Notes under the pieces: model-generated | Database searches by the model: none | Told to the model about the DNA's origin: nothing | The model's input: the letters and a program-made list of their open reading frames with translations, nothing else | Position numbers and translations under genes: made by a program | Part shown: in pieces, positions 53,361 to 62,721 of the stretch | How the letters are laid out: every line of letters starts with the position of its first letter | Numbering within the stretch: position 1 is the stretch's first letter | Assembly: GCA_964628285.1 (NCBI GenBank) | Contig: CAZVNP010000013.1 | Location: 1-64,000, forward strand | Source: JAPLDP01 sp964628285 | GTDB taxonomy: Bacteria > Bacteroidota > Bacteroidia > Bacteroidales > JAGONC01 | Direction: 5' to 3' | DNA: 64,000 nucleotides

Positions 53361-54683
53361 TCAGTTCACCCAGTATTTATCGACAAACTCTTTTTTGATC
53401 CCCACCTCTTCGGGTTCGAAATAGGCGCTGAACAGCTCCCAGGCCGTGTCGAGCATGACATTGATGTCGATGTTCACGTCGATGGCGAGCAGTTTCTCCG
53501 AGTAAGCCCTGGCAAATTTCAATGTTCTTTCGTCGTAAGCCGTGATATCAAATCCATTCTCCAGCTTAGTCCTGGCGTTGGCGGCGTCGGCATACAGCCT
53601 GACGGCGGCGTTCATGACCTGCGGGTGGTCGGCGCGTGTCTGCTTGCCGATGACGAGGTTTTTCAGCCGTGACAGGCTGCGGAAGGGATCCACGATGACT
53701 TTCCCGATGTCGGTATCCCGGCGCAGAAAAAGCTGTCCCTCGGTGATATAGCCTGTATTGTCGGGTATGGCATGGGTGATGTCGCCGCCGGAGAGGGTGG
53801 TGACGGCGATGATGGTGATGGAGCCGCCGGTGGGGAACTGCACCGCTTTCTCGTAGATCTTGGCCAGGTCGCTGTAAAGTGAACCAGGCATGCTGTCGCG
53901 TGTCGGTATCTGGTCCATGCGGTTTGAGACGATGCTCAGCGCGTCGGCGTATAGTGTCATGTCGGTGAGCAGCACGAGCACTTTTTCATCCTTGCCGGCA
54001 GCGAAGTATTCGGCGGTGGTCAGCGCCATGTCGGGCACCAGCAAACGCTCTACGGGCGGGTCTTCGGTGGTGTTGACGAAGCTGATGATGCGGTCGAGGG
54101 CGCCGGCGTTGTCAAAGATATTTTTAAAGAAGAGGTAGTCATCGTTGGTGAGGCCCATGCCTCCGAGGATAATCTTGTCGGCTTTGGCACGCAGGGCCAC
54201 GATGGCGATGACCTGGTTATAGGGCTGGTCGGGATCGGCGAAGAAAGGTATCTTCTGCCCCGTGACAATGGTGTTGTTGAGGTCGATGCCCGCGATGCCG
54301 GTGGCGATGAGCTTCGACGGCTGTTCCCGCTTGACGGGATTGACCGAGGGGCCGCCGATCTGGCGCTCCTCGCCGTCGATGTCAGGGCCGCCGTCGATGG
54401 GTTGTCCATAGGCGTTGAAATAACGTCCCGCCAGCTCGTCGCTCACCTTCAGCGTCGGCGGCCGGCCCAGGAACACCACCTCGGCATTGGTGGGGATACC
54501 CTCGGTGCCGGCAAAGACCTGCAGCGTCACGTCATCACCTATGATCTTAACTACCTGCGCCAACCGGCCATGGACCACCGCCATCTCCTCATTGCCCACA
54601 CCGGTGGCTTGCAGTGAACAGGTGGCCTTGGTGACCCTCGAGATACGGGTATATATTTTCTGGAAGGCTTTCGTTTCCATCAT
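53361..54683 (-). CDS. ntpB: V-type ATP synthase subunit B
   Basis: 440 residues (two adjacent ATGs; the start at 54681-54683 overlaps the A gene stop). It has the non-catalytic nucleotide-binding fold: GPDIDGEERQIGGP, KLIATGIAGIDLNNTIVTGQKIPFFA, LLTDMTLYADALSIVSNRMDQIPTRDSMPGSLYSDLAKIYEKAVQF and RSLSRLKNLVIG. There is no classical P-loop, as expected for B. Forms the A3B3 head with the A subunit. Confidence 0.95.
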   Translation of the reverse strand: MMETKAFQKIYTRISRVTKATCSLQATGVGNEEMAVVHGRLAQVVKIIGDDVTLQVFAGTEGIPTNAEVVFLGRPPTLKVSDELAGRYFNAYGQPIDGGPDIDGEERQIGGPSVNPVKREQPSKLIATGIAGIDLNNTIVTGQKIPFFADPDQPYNQVIAIVALRAKADKIILGGMGLTNDDYLFFKNIFDNAGALDRIISFVNTTEDPPVERLLVPDMALTTAEYFAAGKDEKVLVLLTDMTLYADALSIVSNRMDQIPTRDSMPGSLYSDLAKIYEKAVQFPTGGSITIIAVTTLSGGDITHAIPDNTGYITEGQLFLRRDTDIGKVIVDPFRSLSRLKNLVIGKQTRADHPQVMNAAVRLYADAANARTKLENGFDITAYDERTLKFARAYSEKLLAIDVNIDINVMLDTAWELFSAYFEPEEVGIKKEFVDKYWVN

Positions 54684-56449
54684 GCTTTCCTTTCAAGAAT
54701 TAAAGTATCGCATTGTTTTTCAAAATCCTCGAATTCGGGAGAATGGAATTCGGAATAGTTCATCTGTTTAAGAAAGTTGATGATCTTCTTAAAAAAAGTT
54801 ATGACCTCCTCGAAGTTGTCGAATTCAAATGTTGTGTCGCATATCGCCAGGAGCTTGTCCAGCATGTATTTCTGACGTTCGAGGGGCGTAGAGGCATCCA
54901 CCTTGTCATAGGCATCCTGCTGCAGGATGATGAAATCAATGATCTCGGAAAACCAGAAACGGACATGATAATCCACCGGCACGCCGTCGTCTCCCAGGAT
55001 GTTGATCTGTTCATGTGCTTCCTTGCCCCGCAATAAAATATCCTTGGCATGCATGACATTATCGAACCAATGCGGGGAGATATGCTCCCTGAACCACTCC
55101 TGCACCTCGGGGTATTCGAGGTATTTCGAATAGCTGTCGATGGGGTCTATCGCAGGGTAACGTTTGCTGTCGGAACGCTGTTGTGAGAGGGCGTAGAAAG
55201 AGCGTGCCGTTTTTTTTGTGGACTCGGTCACCGGCTCTTTCAGGTTACCGCCGGCGGGTGACACCGTGCCTATAAATGTGATGGATCCGGTCTGGCCGTT
55301 ATTCAGGACGACATATCCCGCCCGTGAATAAAAATTGGAGATGATGGCCGGCAGGTCCATGGGGTAGGCGTCGGGTCCGGGGAGTTCCTCCATGCGGTTT
55401 GACATCTCACGCAGGGCCTGGGCCCAGCGTGAGGTGGAGTCGGCCAGCAGCAGGACGCGGTGACCCATGGAGCGGTAATATTCGGCAAGGGTCATGGCCG
55501 TATACACCGACGCCTCACGTGCCGCCACCGGCATGTTGGAAGTGTTGGCGACGATGGTGGTGCGTTCTTTCAGCTTACGGCCTGTGCGGGCGTCGACGAG
55601 CTCGGGGAATTCCTTGAATATCTCCACGACCTCATTGGCGCGCTCGCCACAGGCCGCCACGATGACCATGTCGGCGTCGGCCTGGCGTGAGATGGCGTGC
55701 TGCAACACCGTCTTGCCGCAGCCGAAGGGTCCCGGGATGAAGCCCGTGCCGCCGACGGTGATGGGGTTGAGCGTGTCGATGACGCGCACACCCGTCTCCA
55801 GTACCTTGAAAGGCCTGGGTTTCTCACGGTATGCTTTGATGGGTATCTTCACCGGCCATTTCTGCATCATAGTGACGGGCTGCTCCACATCCTGCCCGTT
55901 AACAAGGACGGCGACAGTATCGCTGATCTTATGGTCACCCTCCGCAATGATGTCACCGACGGTATATGTCCCTTCAAAAGTGAATGGCACCATGATTTTA
56001 TGCACCATCCAGTTTTCCTTCACCTCGCCGAGCCAGTCGCCGGCGATGACCTGATCGCCGCGGTGGGCCAGCGGTTTAAAGTGCCACAGCGAGTCGTGAT
56101 CCAGAGGGAAGGTGGCTTCGCCACGCACCAGGAAGACATCCTCCATTTTGTCGAGGTCGTTCTGCAGACCGTCATAGTTCTTCGACAGAATGCCGGGGCC
56201 CAGAGTCACCTCCAGCATATGACCGCTAAACTCCACACGGGCTCCCGTGGTCAGCCCCCGGGTGCTCTCAAACACCTGGACATAAGCCTTGATGCCCAGC
56301 ACCTTGATCACCTCGGCCCTGAGCCTGACATCGCCCAGAAAAATGGAACAAATCTCATTCTGATGCACAGGACCCGAGATGTCGACGATGACGAGGTTGG
56401 CGACGATGCCTGCGACCTTACCCGTTGTCAAAGTTTTATCTTCATTCAT
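54680..56449 (-). CDS. ntpA: V-type ATP synthase subunit A (catalytic)
   Basis: 589 residues from the ATG at 56447-56449 (MNEDKTLTTG); a longer start 10 codons upstream is less likely because it is inside the neighbouring gene. Walker A is GPFGCGKT (240-247), with the SxRWAQALREMSNRMEELPGPDAYP and KTARSFYALSQQRSDSKRYPAIDPIDSYSKY segments typical of catalytic A subunits. Hydrolyses or makes ATP in the soluble head. It overlaps the DUF2764 gene by 8 bp and the B gene by 4 bp, a tightly coupled operon. Confidence 0.95.
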   Translation of the reverse strand: MNEDKTLTTGKVAGIVANLVIVDISGPVHQNEICSIFLGDVRLRAEVIKVLGIKAYVQVFESTRGLTTGARVEFSGHMLEVTLGPGILSKNYDGLQNDLDKMEDVFLVRGEATFPLDHDSLWHFKPLAHRGDQVIAGDWLGEVKENWMVHKIMVPFTFEGTYTVGDIIAEGDHKISDTVAVLVNGQDVEQPVTMMQKWPVKIPIKAYREKPRPFKVLETGVRVIDTLNPITVGGTGFIPGPFGCGKTVLQHAISRQADADMVIVAACGERANEVVEIFKEFPELVDARTGRKLKERTTIVANTSNMPVAAREASVYTAMTLAEYYRSMGHRVLLLADSTSRWAQALREMSNRMEELPGPDAYPMDLPAIISNFYSRAGYVVLNNGQTGSITFIGTVSPAGGNLKEPVTESTKKTARSFYALSQQRSDSKRYPAIDPIDSYSKYLEYPEVQEWFREHISPHWFDNVMHAKDILLRGKEAHEQINILGDDGVPVDYHVRFWFSEIIDFIILQQDAYDKVDASTPLERQKYMLDKLLAICDTTFEFDNFEEVITFFKKIINFLKQMNYSEFHSPEFEDFEKQCDTLILERKA

Positions 56450-57272
56450 TGATCTGAAATTCATTTGAAAATTCCACACCTTTTTTCAAGTCTTCGTTCA
56501 GCCGTTCGAACATGGCTCTCCCTGTGGTGGCATCCAAGGGTATCCAGCGCGCCAGGATGGTCATTTTAATAATATAGCTGAGGATCACCTCGACGGTAAA
56601 ATACTCAAAAACCGTCAGCTCATCGAGGAATCGCCATTTCATCTGGTCGATATCCCTTTCTCTCTGCAACAGGTTCTTGTTTTCCATGATACCGGCAACC
56701 CTTTCCACGAAAGGGACCTCGGCCATAATGCCAAAGTCACGTGCCTGACTGCGTTTCATGGTGGCTATGACCTCGTCATCGCCGATGAGTTCGTTCTCCA
56801 TGTCGTACTTCCATCTCCGGGCGTTGTAAGCTGCCAGTATGTTGTTCAGCATCAGGTTGAAGTTGAACCAGTCTTTCAGGAAAAGGGTAGCCGTGTGACG
56901 AACGGTGTCGTACCACAATCCCGCCAGCCTGTCGGCCCAGCCCTGTGCCGGCGGCACGCCGCCGCTTTCCCTGAACTCCCCTATCAGCACTCTCATATAC
57001 CCGTTCAATATGTCCGGATCACGGAGGCCTTCGTCAAATGTATCACGGCTGATGTTTCCCAGGCTGTTGAAAGGTTTGTCGTTGCGAAGGAGCAGATTCA
57101 ACAGGTTTTCGTTGTCCGCATCCTGAAAGAGCAGCTGCACCAGATCATAATCATCGGGATGGAGTGTTGTGCGCAGCTCCTCTTTAAAATCAGCCAGTGT
57201 CAGCGTAAGTTTCTGCTGATCGAAGAAGACCTCGGGAAGGCCTGCGATGAGGCAATAATAGTGACGGCGCAT
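56442..57272 (-). CDS. DUF2764 family V-ATPase subunit (C-type)
   Basis: 276 residues, all helical, with MRRHYYCLIAGLPEVFFDQQKLTLTLADF at the start, DDYDLVQLLFQDADNENLLNLLL and a later FDRLNEDLK-like end. DUF2764 proteins occupy the position of subunit C in Bacteroidota V-ATPase operons and probably bridge the central shaft and the membrane ring. It stands between the E and A genes; the start follows the E gene by 1 bp. Confidence 0.85.
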   Translation of the reverse strand: MRRHYYCLIAGLPEVFFDQQKLTLTLADFKEELRTTLHPDDYDLVQLLFQDADNENLLNLLLRNDKPFNSLGNISRDTFDEGLRDPDILNGYMRVLIGEFRESGGVPPAQGWADRLAGLWYDTVRHTATLFLKDWFNFNLMLNNILAAYNARRWKYDMENELIGDDEVIATMKRSQARDFGIMAEVPFVERVAGIMENKNLLQRERDIDQMKWRFLDELTVFEYFTVEVILSYIIKMTILARWIPLDATTGRAMFERLNEDLKKGVEFSNEFQINE

Positions 57273-57273
57273 C

Positions 57274-57891
57274 TTATTCCCCTCCGTAAAGAAGACGGTT
57301 GGTACGCGGGCGCAGGTAGGCCTTCAGAAAATTGGCGAAGTCCTCATCGGTGAAGCTGAACTTGTAATTTCCTTCTTTGGGACTGATCCTGAATCCCGAT
57401 GTCAGGGTTTCATCGTATTGTATATTGAGCCCTTTACTAAGCAGACTGTGCTGTTCCTTCATCAGCCACTGCGTGAGGTTGTTTTCCTCTGTGGGCGGCA
57501 GGGAGATGGTCAGGCCTTCACCACCCAGACCGGACAGAGACCAGTTCTTAATCAGTATCTCAATGATATGCCTGAGAAACTCACTGTCGTTGTACGCTTT
57601 CCGCACCGGCTCGTCGACGATCTTCAGCAGGATCAGGTCGGTGATGCGCTGCTTGAGGGAACTGATCATCTGGCCGGCCGACAGTTTCAGCTCAGCATCG
57701 ACGTTCTTGCGGATCTCACAGGCACGTTCCTCAGCGCCGGCAATGATGGCGGAAGCTTCCTTATGTGCCTTAGCGATGATATCGGCCGCTTCCTTCTGTG
57801 ATTTTTCCCTGATGCTCTCCGCCTCCTGTTCCGCTTTTAAAACACCCTCGGAATAAATCTTCTGAGTTAATTCCTCAAGTTTATTTTCCAT
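57274..57891 (-). CDS. ntpE: V-type ATP synthase subunit E (peripheral stalk)
   Basis: 205 residues from the ATG at 57889-57891; a 13-codon-longer frame is not conserved. The N-terminal half is a long charged helix (EELTQKIYSEGVLKAEQEAESIREKSQKEAADIIAKAHKEA, shown in pieces: EGVLKAEQEAESI) that pairs with subunit G/H in other species; the C-terminal domain contacts the A3B3 head. It is the first gene of the operon, transcribed from a TACTTTTG box just upstream. No separate G/H or F subunit gene is found in the cluster. Confidence 0.85.
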   Translation of the reverse strand: MENKLEELTQKIYSEGVLKAEQEAESIREKSQKEAADIIAKAHKEASAIIAGAEERACEIRKNVDAELKLSAGQMISSLKQRITDLILLKIVDEPVRKAYNDSEFLRHIIEILIKNWSLSGLGGEGLTISLPPTEENNLTQWLMKEQHSLLSKGLNIQYDETLTSGFRISPKEGNYKFSFTDEDFANFLKAYLRPRTNRLLYGGE

Positions 57892-57927
57892 GGTAAATCC
57901 AATTGTTTGAATTATACAGGAAGTCGA

Positions 57928-57935
57928 CAAAAGTA
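57928..57935 (-). promoter_or_regulatory. -7 box (TACTTTTG) of the V-ATPase operon
   Basis: The minus strand reads TACTTTTG, an exact TAnnTTTG match 37 bp upstream of the E subunit start codon. The -33 region (about 57954-57959) reads TTTT rather than TTTG. Confidence 0.45.
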
Positions 57936-57993
57936 TTAAAAATAGCGTTTAATAAAAAGTGATGGCAGGAAAATGAACATAAATAGTACGACT

Positions 57994-59463
57994 TCACAAC
58001 GGTTTCATACGGTATATGTGACACTCCCATGGTTCAAGGCTGAAAGCCAGCCCCCTTTCGAGCATGTCATCGCCTGCTGCCTTGAACTCCGGATCCGACA
58101 GGATGTCGGTCAAATGCCATTGCAATCCCCTGAGATCCTCGAGTGGTATGGTGATGTGTGACCGTGTGGTAACGGACGAAAAGTTAATGATGACCAGGCG
58201 GTGTTCGGGCCATGCGGACCACAGCCATGCCAGGATGTTACCGTTATTTTCACCGGTATCGGCTTCCGTGCTCCGGCACAGGAGCCATTGTCCGTCGTGA
58301 AAAATGTCGTGATGCACGGCGGTGATCAGATGGCGATAAAACGTTCTGAGTTGCTTATCGGGAGCTTCTACGGGGCCACGTTGCAGGAAAACGGGCAGGT
58401 GTATCGTGGCGCCTTCGGTCTGGCCATGATGCAGCAGTCTGGCGCCGGGCAGCGTCAGGGTTACCACTGCGGCGGCGCGTTCCCTTACCGGTGTAAGAAG
58501 AGCGGCAGCCCGGGGCTCATCGTGGTTCTCAAGGAAACGGATAAGCTTATTCTGGAATGTGAGGTCCGCGGTAAGATGCATCCGGATATCACGGGCGTTG
58601 TCGCGCAGGACCCTGTCGTAGAGACGTTTGTCATAGCAATAGTCAAAACCCTGCTGCTGTAATGTCCACTCCATGTCCCAGTACACTTCGGCGATAAAGA
58701 AAAATCCGGGGTGTGCCTTTTTCACGGCGGGAATGACCGTCGTCCAGAAATCGTCGCGTGGTTTCACCCCGGCACGTTCACCCCATGTGCGTTCAAAGAC
58801 GTCGTTAAGCATCAGCATGGCCATGTCGCAGCGTATGCCGTCGCATTGGGCGGCGATGTCAGTGACCGTGGCAATGACCTGGCGGCGGTATTCCTTGCTG
58901 AAGGCATTGAGTTGCAGCACATCGGGCCAGGCAGGGTAATAGGGATCACGTGCACGGGCGAAGACGGTCTTGCCGGAGGCATAAAAAGAGGCGGGGTCGC
59001 GCTGCATATCGGCGGCGGCGCCCCGAATGAAATAGCCGGGGTGCTCCAGGGTCCAGGGATGATCAGGAGCGGCATGGTTGGGCACAAAATCCAGTATCAA
59101 CGCCAGACCCAGATGATCCAGGGCCTCACGTGCCACCGCCAGACCGTCGTTGCCGCCAAGGCGGTCATCCACCACATAGCTTCTCACGCAATAGGGCGAG
59201 CCGGCCACATCGCCGGGAGTGAAATCGGGCAGGACACGCCTGAACTCCGACAGCAGCTTCTCATCAGCCATCACAATAGCCCGGCCTGCCTCACTGCGCC
59301 GCCACACACCCATCAGCCAGACGGCATCCACACCCAACCTGGCAAAGACTTCCCATTCATGCTCGGGCACTGTCGCCAGCGTCACATGGCGGCCGTATGT
59401 CCGGCTGAGCTCATGCAACCACAACCAGGTGTTGATTTCATAAATAAGTGGATTCCTGCGCAT
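57994..59463 (-). CDS. GH13-like alpha-amylase family protein
   Basis: 489 residues. The catalytic residues are visible: His130 in DFVPNH (region I), Asp213 in GIRCDMAML (nucleophile, region II), Glu259 in FFFIAEVYWDM (acid/base, region III) and Asp315 in FLENHDE (region IV). The N-terminus starts LIYEINTWLWLHELS, the style of glycogen-debranching or maltosyltransferase-like members. There is no signal peptide, so it acts in the cytosol, probably on alpha-glucans or maltodextrins. It is a single gene upstream of the V-ATPase operon with no sugar-metabolism neighbours. Confidence 0.88.
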   Translation of the reverse strand: MRRNPLIYEINTWLWLHELSRTYGRHVTLATVPEHEWEVFARLGVDAVWLMGVWRRSEAGRAIVMADEKLLSEFRRVLPDFTPGDVAGSPYCVRSYVVDDRLGGNDGLAVAREALDHLGLALILDFVPNHAAPDHPWTLEHPGYFIRGAAADMQRDPASFYASGKTVFARARDPYYPAWPDVLQLNAFSKEYRRQVIATVTDIAAQCDGIRCDMAMLMLNDVFERTWGERAGVKPRDDFWTTVIPAVKKAHPGFFFIAEVYWDMEWTLQQQGFDYCYDKRLYDRVLRDNARDIRMHLTADLTFQNKLIRFLENHDEPRAAALLTPVRERAAAVVTLTLPGARLLHHGQTEGATIHLPVFLQRGPVEAPDKQLRTFYRHLITAVHHDIFHDGQWLLCRSTEADTGENNGNILAWLWSAWPEHRLVIINFSSVTTRSHITIPLEDLRGLQWHLTDILSDPEFKAAGDDMLERGLAFSLEPWECHIYRMKPL

Positions 59464-59664
59464 AACGTAAACTTCACAATAATAACAGATAACATCCCAA
59501 AAAGTCAGATAAGAAATGAAATAAAAAATGCTTTTCTCCGGATAAACTGAATTAAATTCAGGAAATTTAACCGGGATTTTTCAAAATTCTTTATTTTTAT
59601 CACAAAATAATACGTTACAAAAACTCATAGCTCAACATCACTTGAAAAACAGAAAGGACGAATT
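59464..59664. other. AT-rich upstream region of the ferritin-like gene
   Basis: 201 bp between divergent genes; no hairpin or repeat family member was noticed. A purine-rich GAAAGGAC precedes the ATG at 59665 and may be a ribosome-binding site. Confidence 0.5.
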
Positions 59665-60177
59665 ATGGGAAAACATGGTATCGAAATCCTGAACATCGAT
59701 GTAAAAGAGCTGTTAAAGATGCTCAATGCGGCCCTCAGTGAAGAATGGCTGGCTTACTACCAATACTGGATCGGTTCCAAGGTCATGGTCGGTCCCATGA
59801 GGGGAGAGATTGTACCCGAATTACTTGTTCATGCCAACCAGGAACTCAACCACGCGGTGCTGATCGTCGACAGGATCATCCAGCTGGGAGGGGATCCTGT
59901 GCTCGATCCTGCGGACTGGCCGAAGCTGGCACGCTGTGTATACGATGCGCCTGCCGATCCCTATGTGGAAGTCATCCTGGATCAGAACCTCAAGGGTGAA
60001 CGTTGCGCGATCCAACGCTATAAAGAGATAGCCGATTTCACTGCAGGAAAGGATCACACGACTTACCAGATAGCGACTACCATCCTCAATGAAGAGATCG
60101 AGCACGAACAGGATATCGAAGAGTGGATGGCCGACCTTGAGAGGCTCAAGGAAGACATTAAAAAATTCCGTCTGTAA
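59665..60177 (+). CDS. Ferritin-like domain protein (Dps/bacterioferritin group)
   Basis: 170 residues forming a four-helix bundle with diiron-type motifs: EEWLAYYQYWIG (Glu about 28), ANQELNHAVLIVDRI (ExxH, about 54-60), GERCAIQRYKEIAD (Glu about 112), and ILNEEIEHEQDIEEW (ExxH, about 143-147). These provide the metal ligands of ferritin-like proteins. It probably stores iron or protects DNA from peroxide. A single gene preceded by a purine-rich stretch; no operon partner. Confidence 0.85.
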   Translation: MGKHGIEILNIDVKELLKMLNAALSEEWLAYYQYWIGSKVMVGPMRGEIVPELLVHANQELNHAVLIVDRIIQLGGDPVLDPADWPKLARCVYDAPADPYVEVILDQNLKGERCAIQRYKEIADFTAGKDHTTYQIATTILNEEIEHEQDIEEWMADLERLKEDIKKFRL

Positions 60178-60259
60178 GTTAAATAGCACATTTTGTCGAC
60201 CCGGCTGATTTCAGTTGAATTCATATTGATCAAAGGCCCATGAGCTAAAGCATATCCTT

Positions 60260-61702
60260 ATGTTATTTAACTCGGTTGAATTTGCTATATTCTTTCCACT
60301 GATCGTCCTGCTCTATTTCATAATCCCTTTCAAATGGAGGTGGGTGCTTCTTTTGGCTGCCAGCTATTATTTTTACATGTGCTGGAAGGTGGAGTATGTC
60401 ATACTGCTGATCGTCTGCACCTTCGTCAATTACTTTGCCGCACTGCAGATAGCCCGCCATGATGAAAAACGAAAGAAAAAGTGGTTCCTCTACCTGAGCC
60501 TTTTCACCAGCCTGGGGATGCTGTTTGCCTTCAAGTATTTCAATTTCTTCAACGAGAACGTCCATCTCCTATTCACTCATTTCAACATTTTTTACAAGGC
60601 GCCAGCCTTTCGTGTCCTATTACCCATCGGCATCTCCTTTTATACCTTTCAAACTTTATCATACACCATCGATGTTTACTGTGGCACTGTGCCACCGGAA
60701 AAGCACCCCGGCATTTTCGCCCTTTACGTATCGTTTTTCCCCCAGCTGGTGGCAGGGCCCATCGAGCGGCCGAAAAACCTCATTCCCCAGTTTTATGAAC
60801 GGCATCAGTTTGATTATTCAAACTTCACCAACGGATTGAAACGCATAGCCTGGGGTTACTTCAAAAAACTGGTCGTTGCCGACAGGCTGGCTGTTTTCGT
60901 GGAGCAGGTTTTCACTACGCCCTAGCAATTCCATGGCTTCGAGGTGGCGGTGGGGGCGGTGTTTTTCATGTTTCAGCTCTATGCTGATTTTTCTGGTTAT
61001 TCCGACATCGCCATCGGCACCGCCAAAGTGATGGGTTTCAGGCTCATGGAGAACTTCGACCGGCCTCACATGTCACGGTCGGTGACGGAGTTCTGGCAAC
61101 GCTGGCATATTTCACTCTCCACCTGGATAAAGGATTATGTCTTCATGCCGCTGGCGTCATGGCTGCGCCGTGGTAAGATGTGGGGTATCGCCTTGGCCGG
61201 TTTCATAAGCCTGGTGGCCTTCGGCGTGTGGCACGGCGCCGGATGGAATTTCTTCGCCTTCGGCGTCATTTTCGGTCTTTTTTATTCGTTCGAGATACTG
61301 ACCTTCAGGGTGAGAAAACGCCTCTGGCGCAATATCCCTCAAACGGTACTGAATGTGGCCGGCGCCGTTTTCACCTTCTCACTCATCACCCTGTCGTCAA
61401 TCTTTTTCAGGGCGGCACGGGTGAGCGACGCTTTCACCCTCTTCGGTAACCTCTGGCACTTCAGTGCCGACCAGATCAGGATGAGCATGATCGCCAACGA
61501 CCCTTACAACCTTCTGTTTTCTTTTATCTTCGTGGCGATGCTGGTGGCTGTGCAGCGTTTTCAGGGGAAATACAAAAACGTGGAGCAATTTATTTCGGAT
61601 AAAAGCTTTATTTTACGCTGGTCATTTTATATCTTGCTGGTTTATATCATATTCAACTTCGGTATTTTCAACAACAAAGAGTTCTATTATTTTCAGTTTT
61701 AG
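60260..61702 (+). pseudogene. MBOAT O-acyltransferase interrupted by an in-frame TAG
   Basis: Two halves of one AlgI/DltB-type membrane-bound O-acyltransferase lie in the same frame: residues 1-221 (60260-60922), then TAG at 60923-60925, then the continuation QFHGFEVAVGAVFFMFQLYADFSGYSDIAIG. The halves together give about 480 codons, the usual AlgI length. Several membrane helices are visible, plus the invariant His325 in GVWHGAGWN and the earlier WQRWHISLS region. The second half could restart at an ATG-like codon near 60944, so a split pair of proteins is also possible. No frameshift is present. It is followed 9 bp later by two KAS III genes and an ACP, suggesting acyl transfer to an exported glycan. 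Confidence 0.75.
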
Positions 61703-61710
61703 TAACATCC

Positions 61711-62712
61711 ATGACATCGGGCTGCGCCATCGAACATCTTGAAACCTTCCTTCCCGACAGGGAGGTGACCAATGCCGATCTGAAGAAAGAGTTCCCTGAC
61801 TGGAACATGGATCTCTTCGAGAAAACGGTTGGCGTGAAGACGCGTCACGAAGTGAAGGCCGGCGAAACGGCCTCCGACCTAGCACAAAAAGCCGCTGTGA
61901 AGCTGTTCAGAAAGGTTGACATGCAGCGTGTTGATTTTCTGATCTTCTGCACGCAGTACCCTGATTATTACAAGCCGACCACGGCCTGCCTGCTGCAGCA
62001 GCGGCTGGGGCTGAAGAACAGCATCGGCGCATATGACATGAACCTGGGCTGCTCCGGTTTCGTATACGGCCTGGCCGTAGCCAAAGGGCTGATCAAGGCG
62101 AATGTTGCGAGTCATGTCCTCCTGCTCACCTCCACCTCGGCATCAAAATATATTTACAATAAGGACCGCTCCAAGAAGAGCCTCTTCGGCGACGGCGCCA
62201 GCGCCTGTCTTGTCACGGCATCGGAAAAAGAAAAGATCATGGCGTTCGAATTCGGCACCGACGGCAATAACACCGACCTGGTCATCCCCAACGGGGCTTT
62301 CAGAAAACGCTATGATCCCCAGGCGCCGGAGTTTGAATATGAACCGGGCAGTTATACCACCGATAACCATGTGCAGATGAACGGCCATGAGATCATGAAT
62401 TTCACCCTGCGCGTGGTGCCCCCGCTGGTGCGTCAGGTCTTGAAGAAGAACGGTCTGACCCCCGCCGATATCGACTACACCGTCTTCCATCAGGCCAATC
62501 CTTTCATTCTGGATCACCTGCGGAAACGTTGCGGACTGCCTAAAGACAGATTTTTCAACGACATCAGCGACACGGGAAACACCAGCTCCTCATCGGTACC
62601 TATTGGCATCAGAAAGCTGGCTGACCGGGGTATCATCAAACCCGGGTACAAACTGTTACTGGCCGGCTTTGGCGTGGGATTGTCATGGGCGGCTACCGTC
62701 ATCGAATATTGA
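61711..62712 (+). CDS. 3-oxoacyl-ACP synthase III family protein (first)
   Basis: 333 residues of the FabH/KAS III fold with the catalytic triad Cys114 (NLGCSGFVYG), His260 (VFHQANPF) and Asn290 (DTGNTSSSS). The spacing is standard. The group condenses an acyl-CoA or ACP starter with malonyl-ACP. FabH-like enzymes beside an ACP and an MBOAT often make or load acyl groups for surface modification rather than bulk fatty acids, which is an inference here. It overlaps in function with the next gene, 45% or so similar by eye, suggesting a duplication. Confidence 0.85.
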   Translation: MTSGCAIEHLETFLPDREVTNADLKKEFPDWNMDLFEKTVGVKTRHEVKAGETASDLAQKAAVKLFRKVDMQRVDFLIFCTQYPDYYKPTTACLLQQRLGLKNSIGAYDMNLGCSGFVYGLAVAKGLIKANVASHVLLLTSTSASKYIYNKDRSKKSLFGDGASACLVTASEKEKIMAFEFGTDGNNTDLVIPNGAFRKRYDPQAPEFEYEPGSYTTDNHVQMNGHEIMNFTLRVVPPLVRQVLKKNGLTPADIDYTVFHQANPFILDHLRKRCGLPKDRFFNDISDTGNTSSSSVPIGIRKLADRGIIKPGYKLLLAGFGVGLSWAATVIEY

Positions 62713-62721
62713 AACGAATAC

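Noticed and set aside
60923..60925. TAG as pyrrolysine or reassigned codon in the MBOAT gene
   Set aside because: TAG ends the same gene and others as a true stop, and there is no sign of pyl genes or reassignment in the window.
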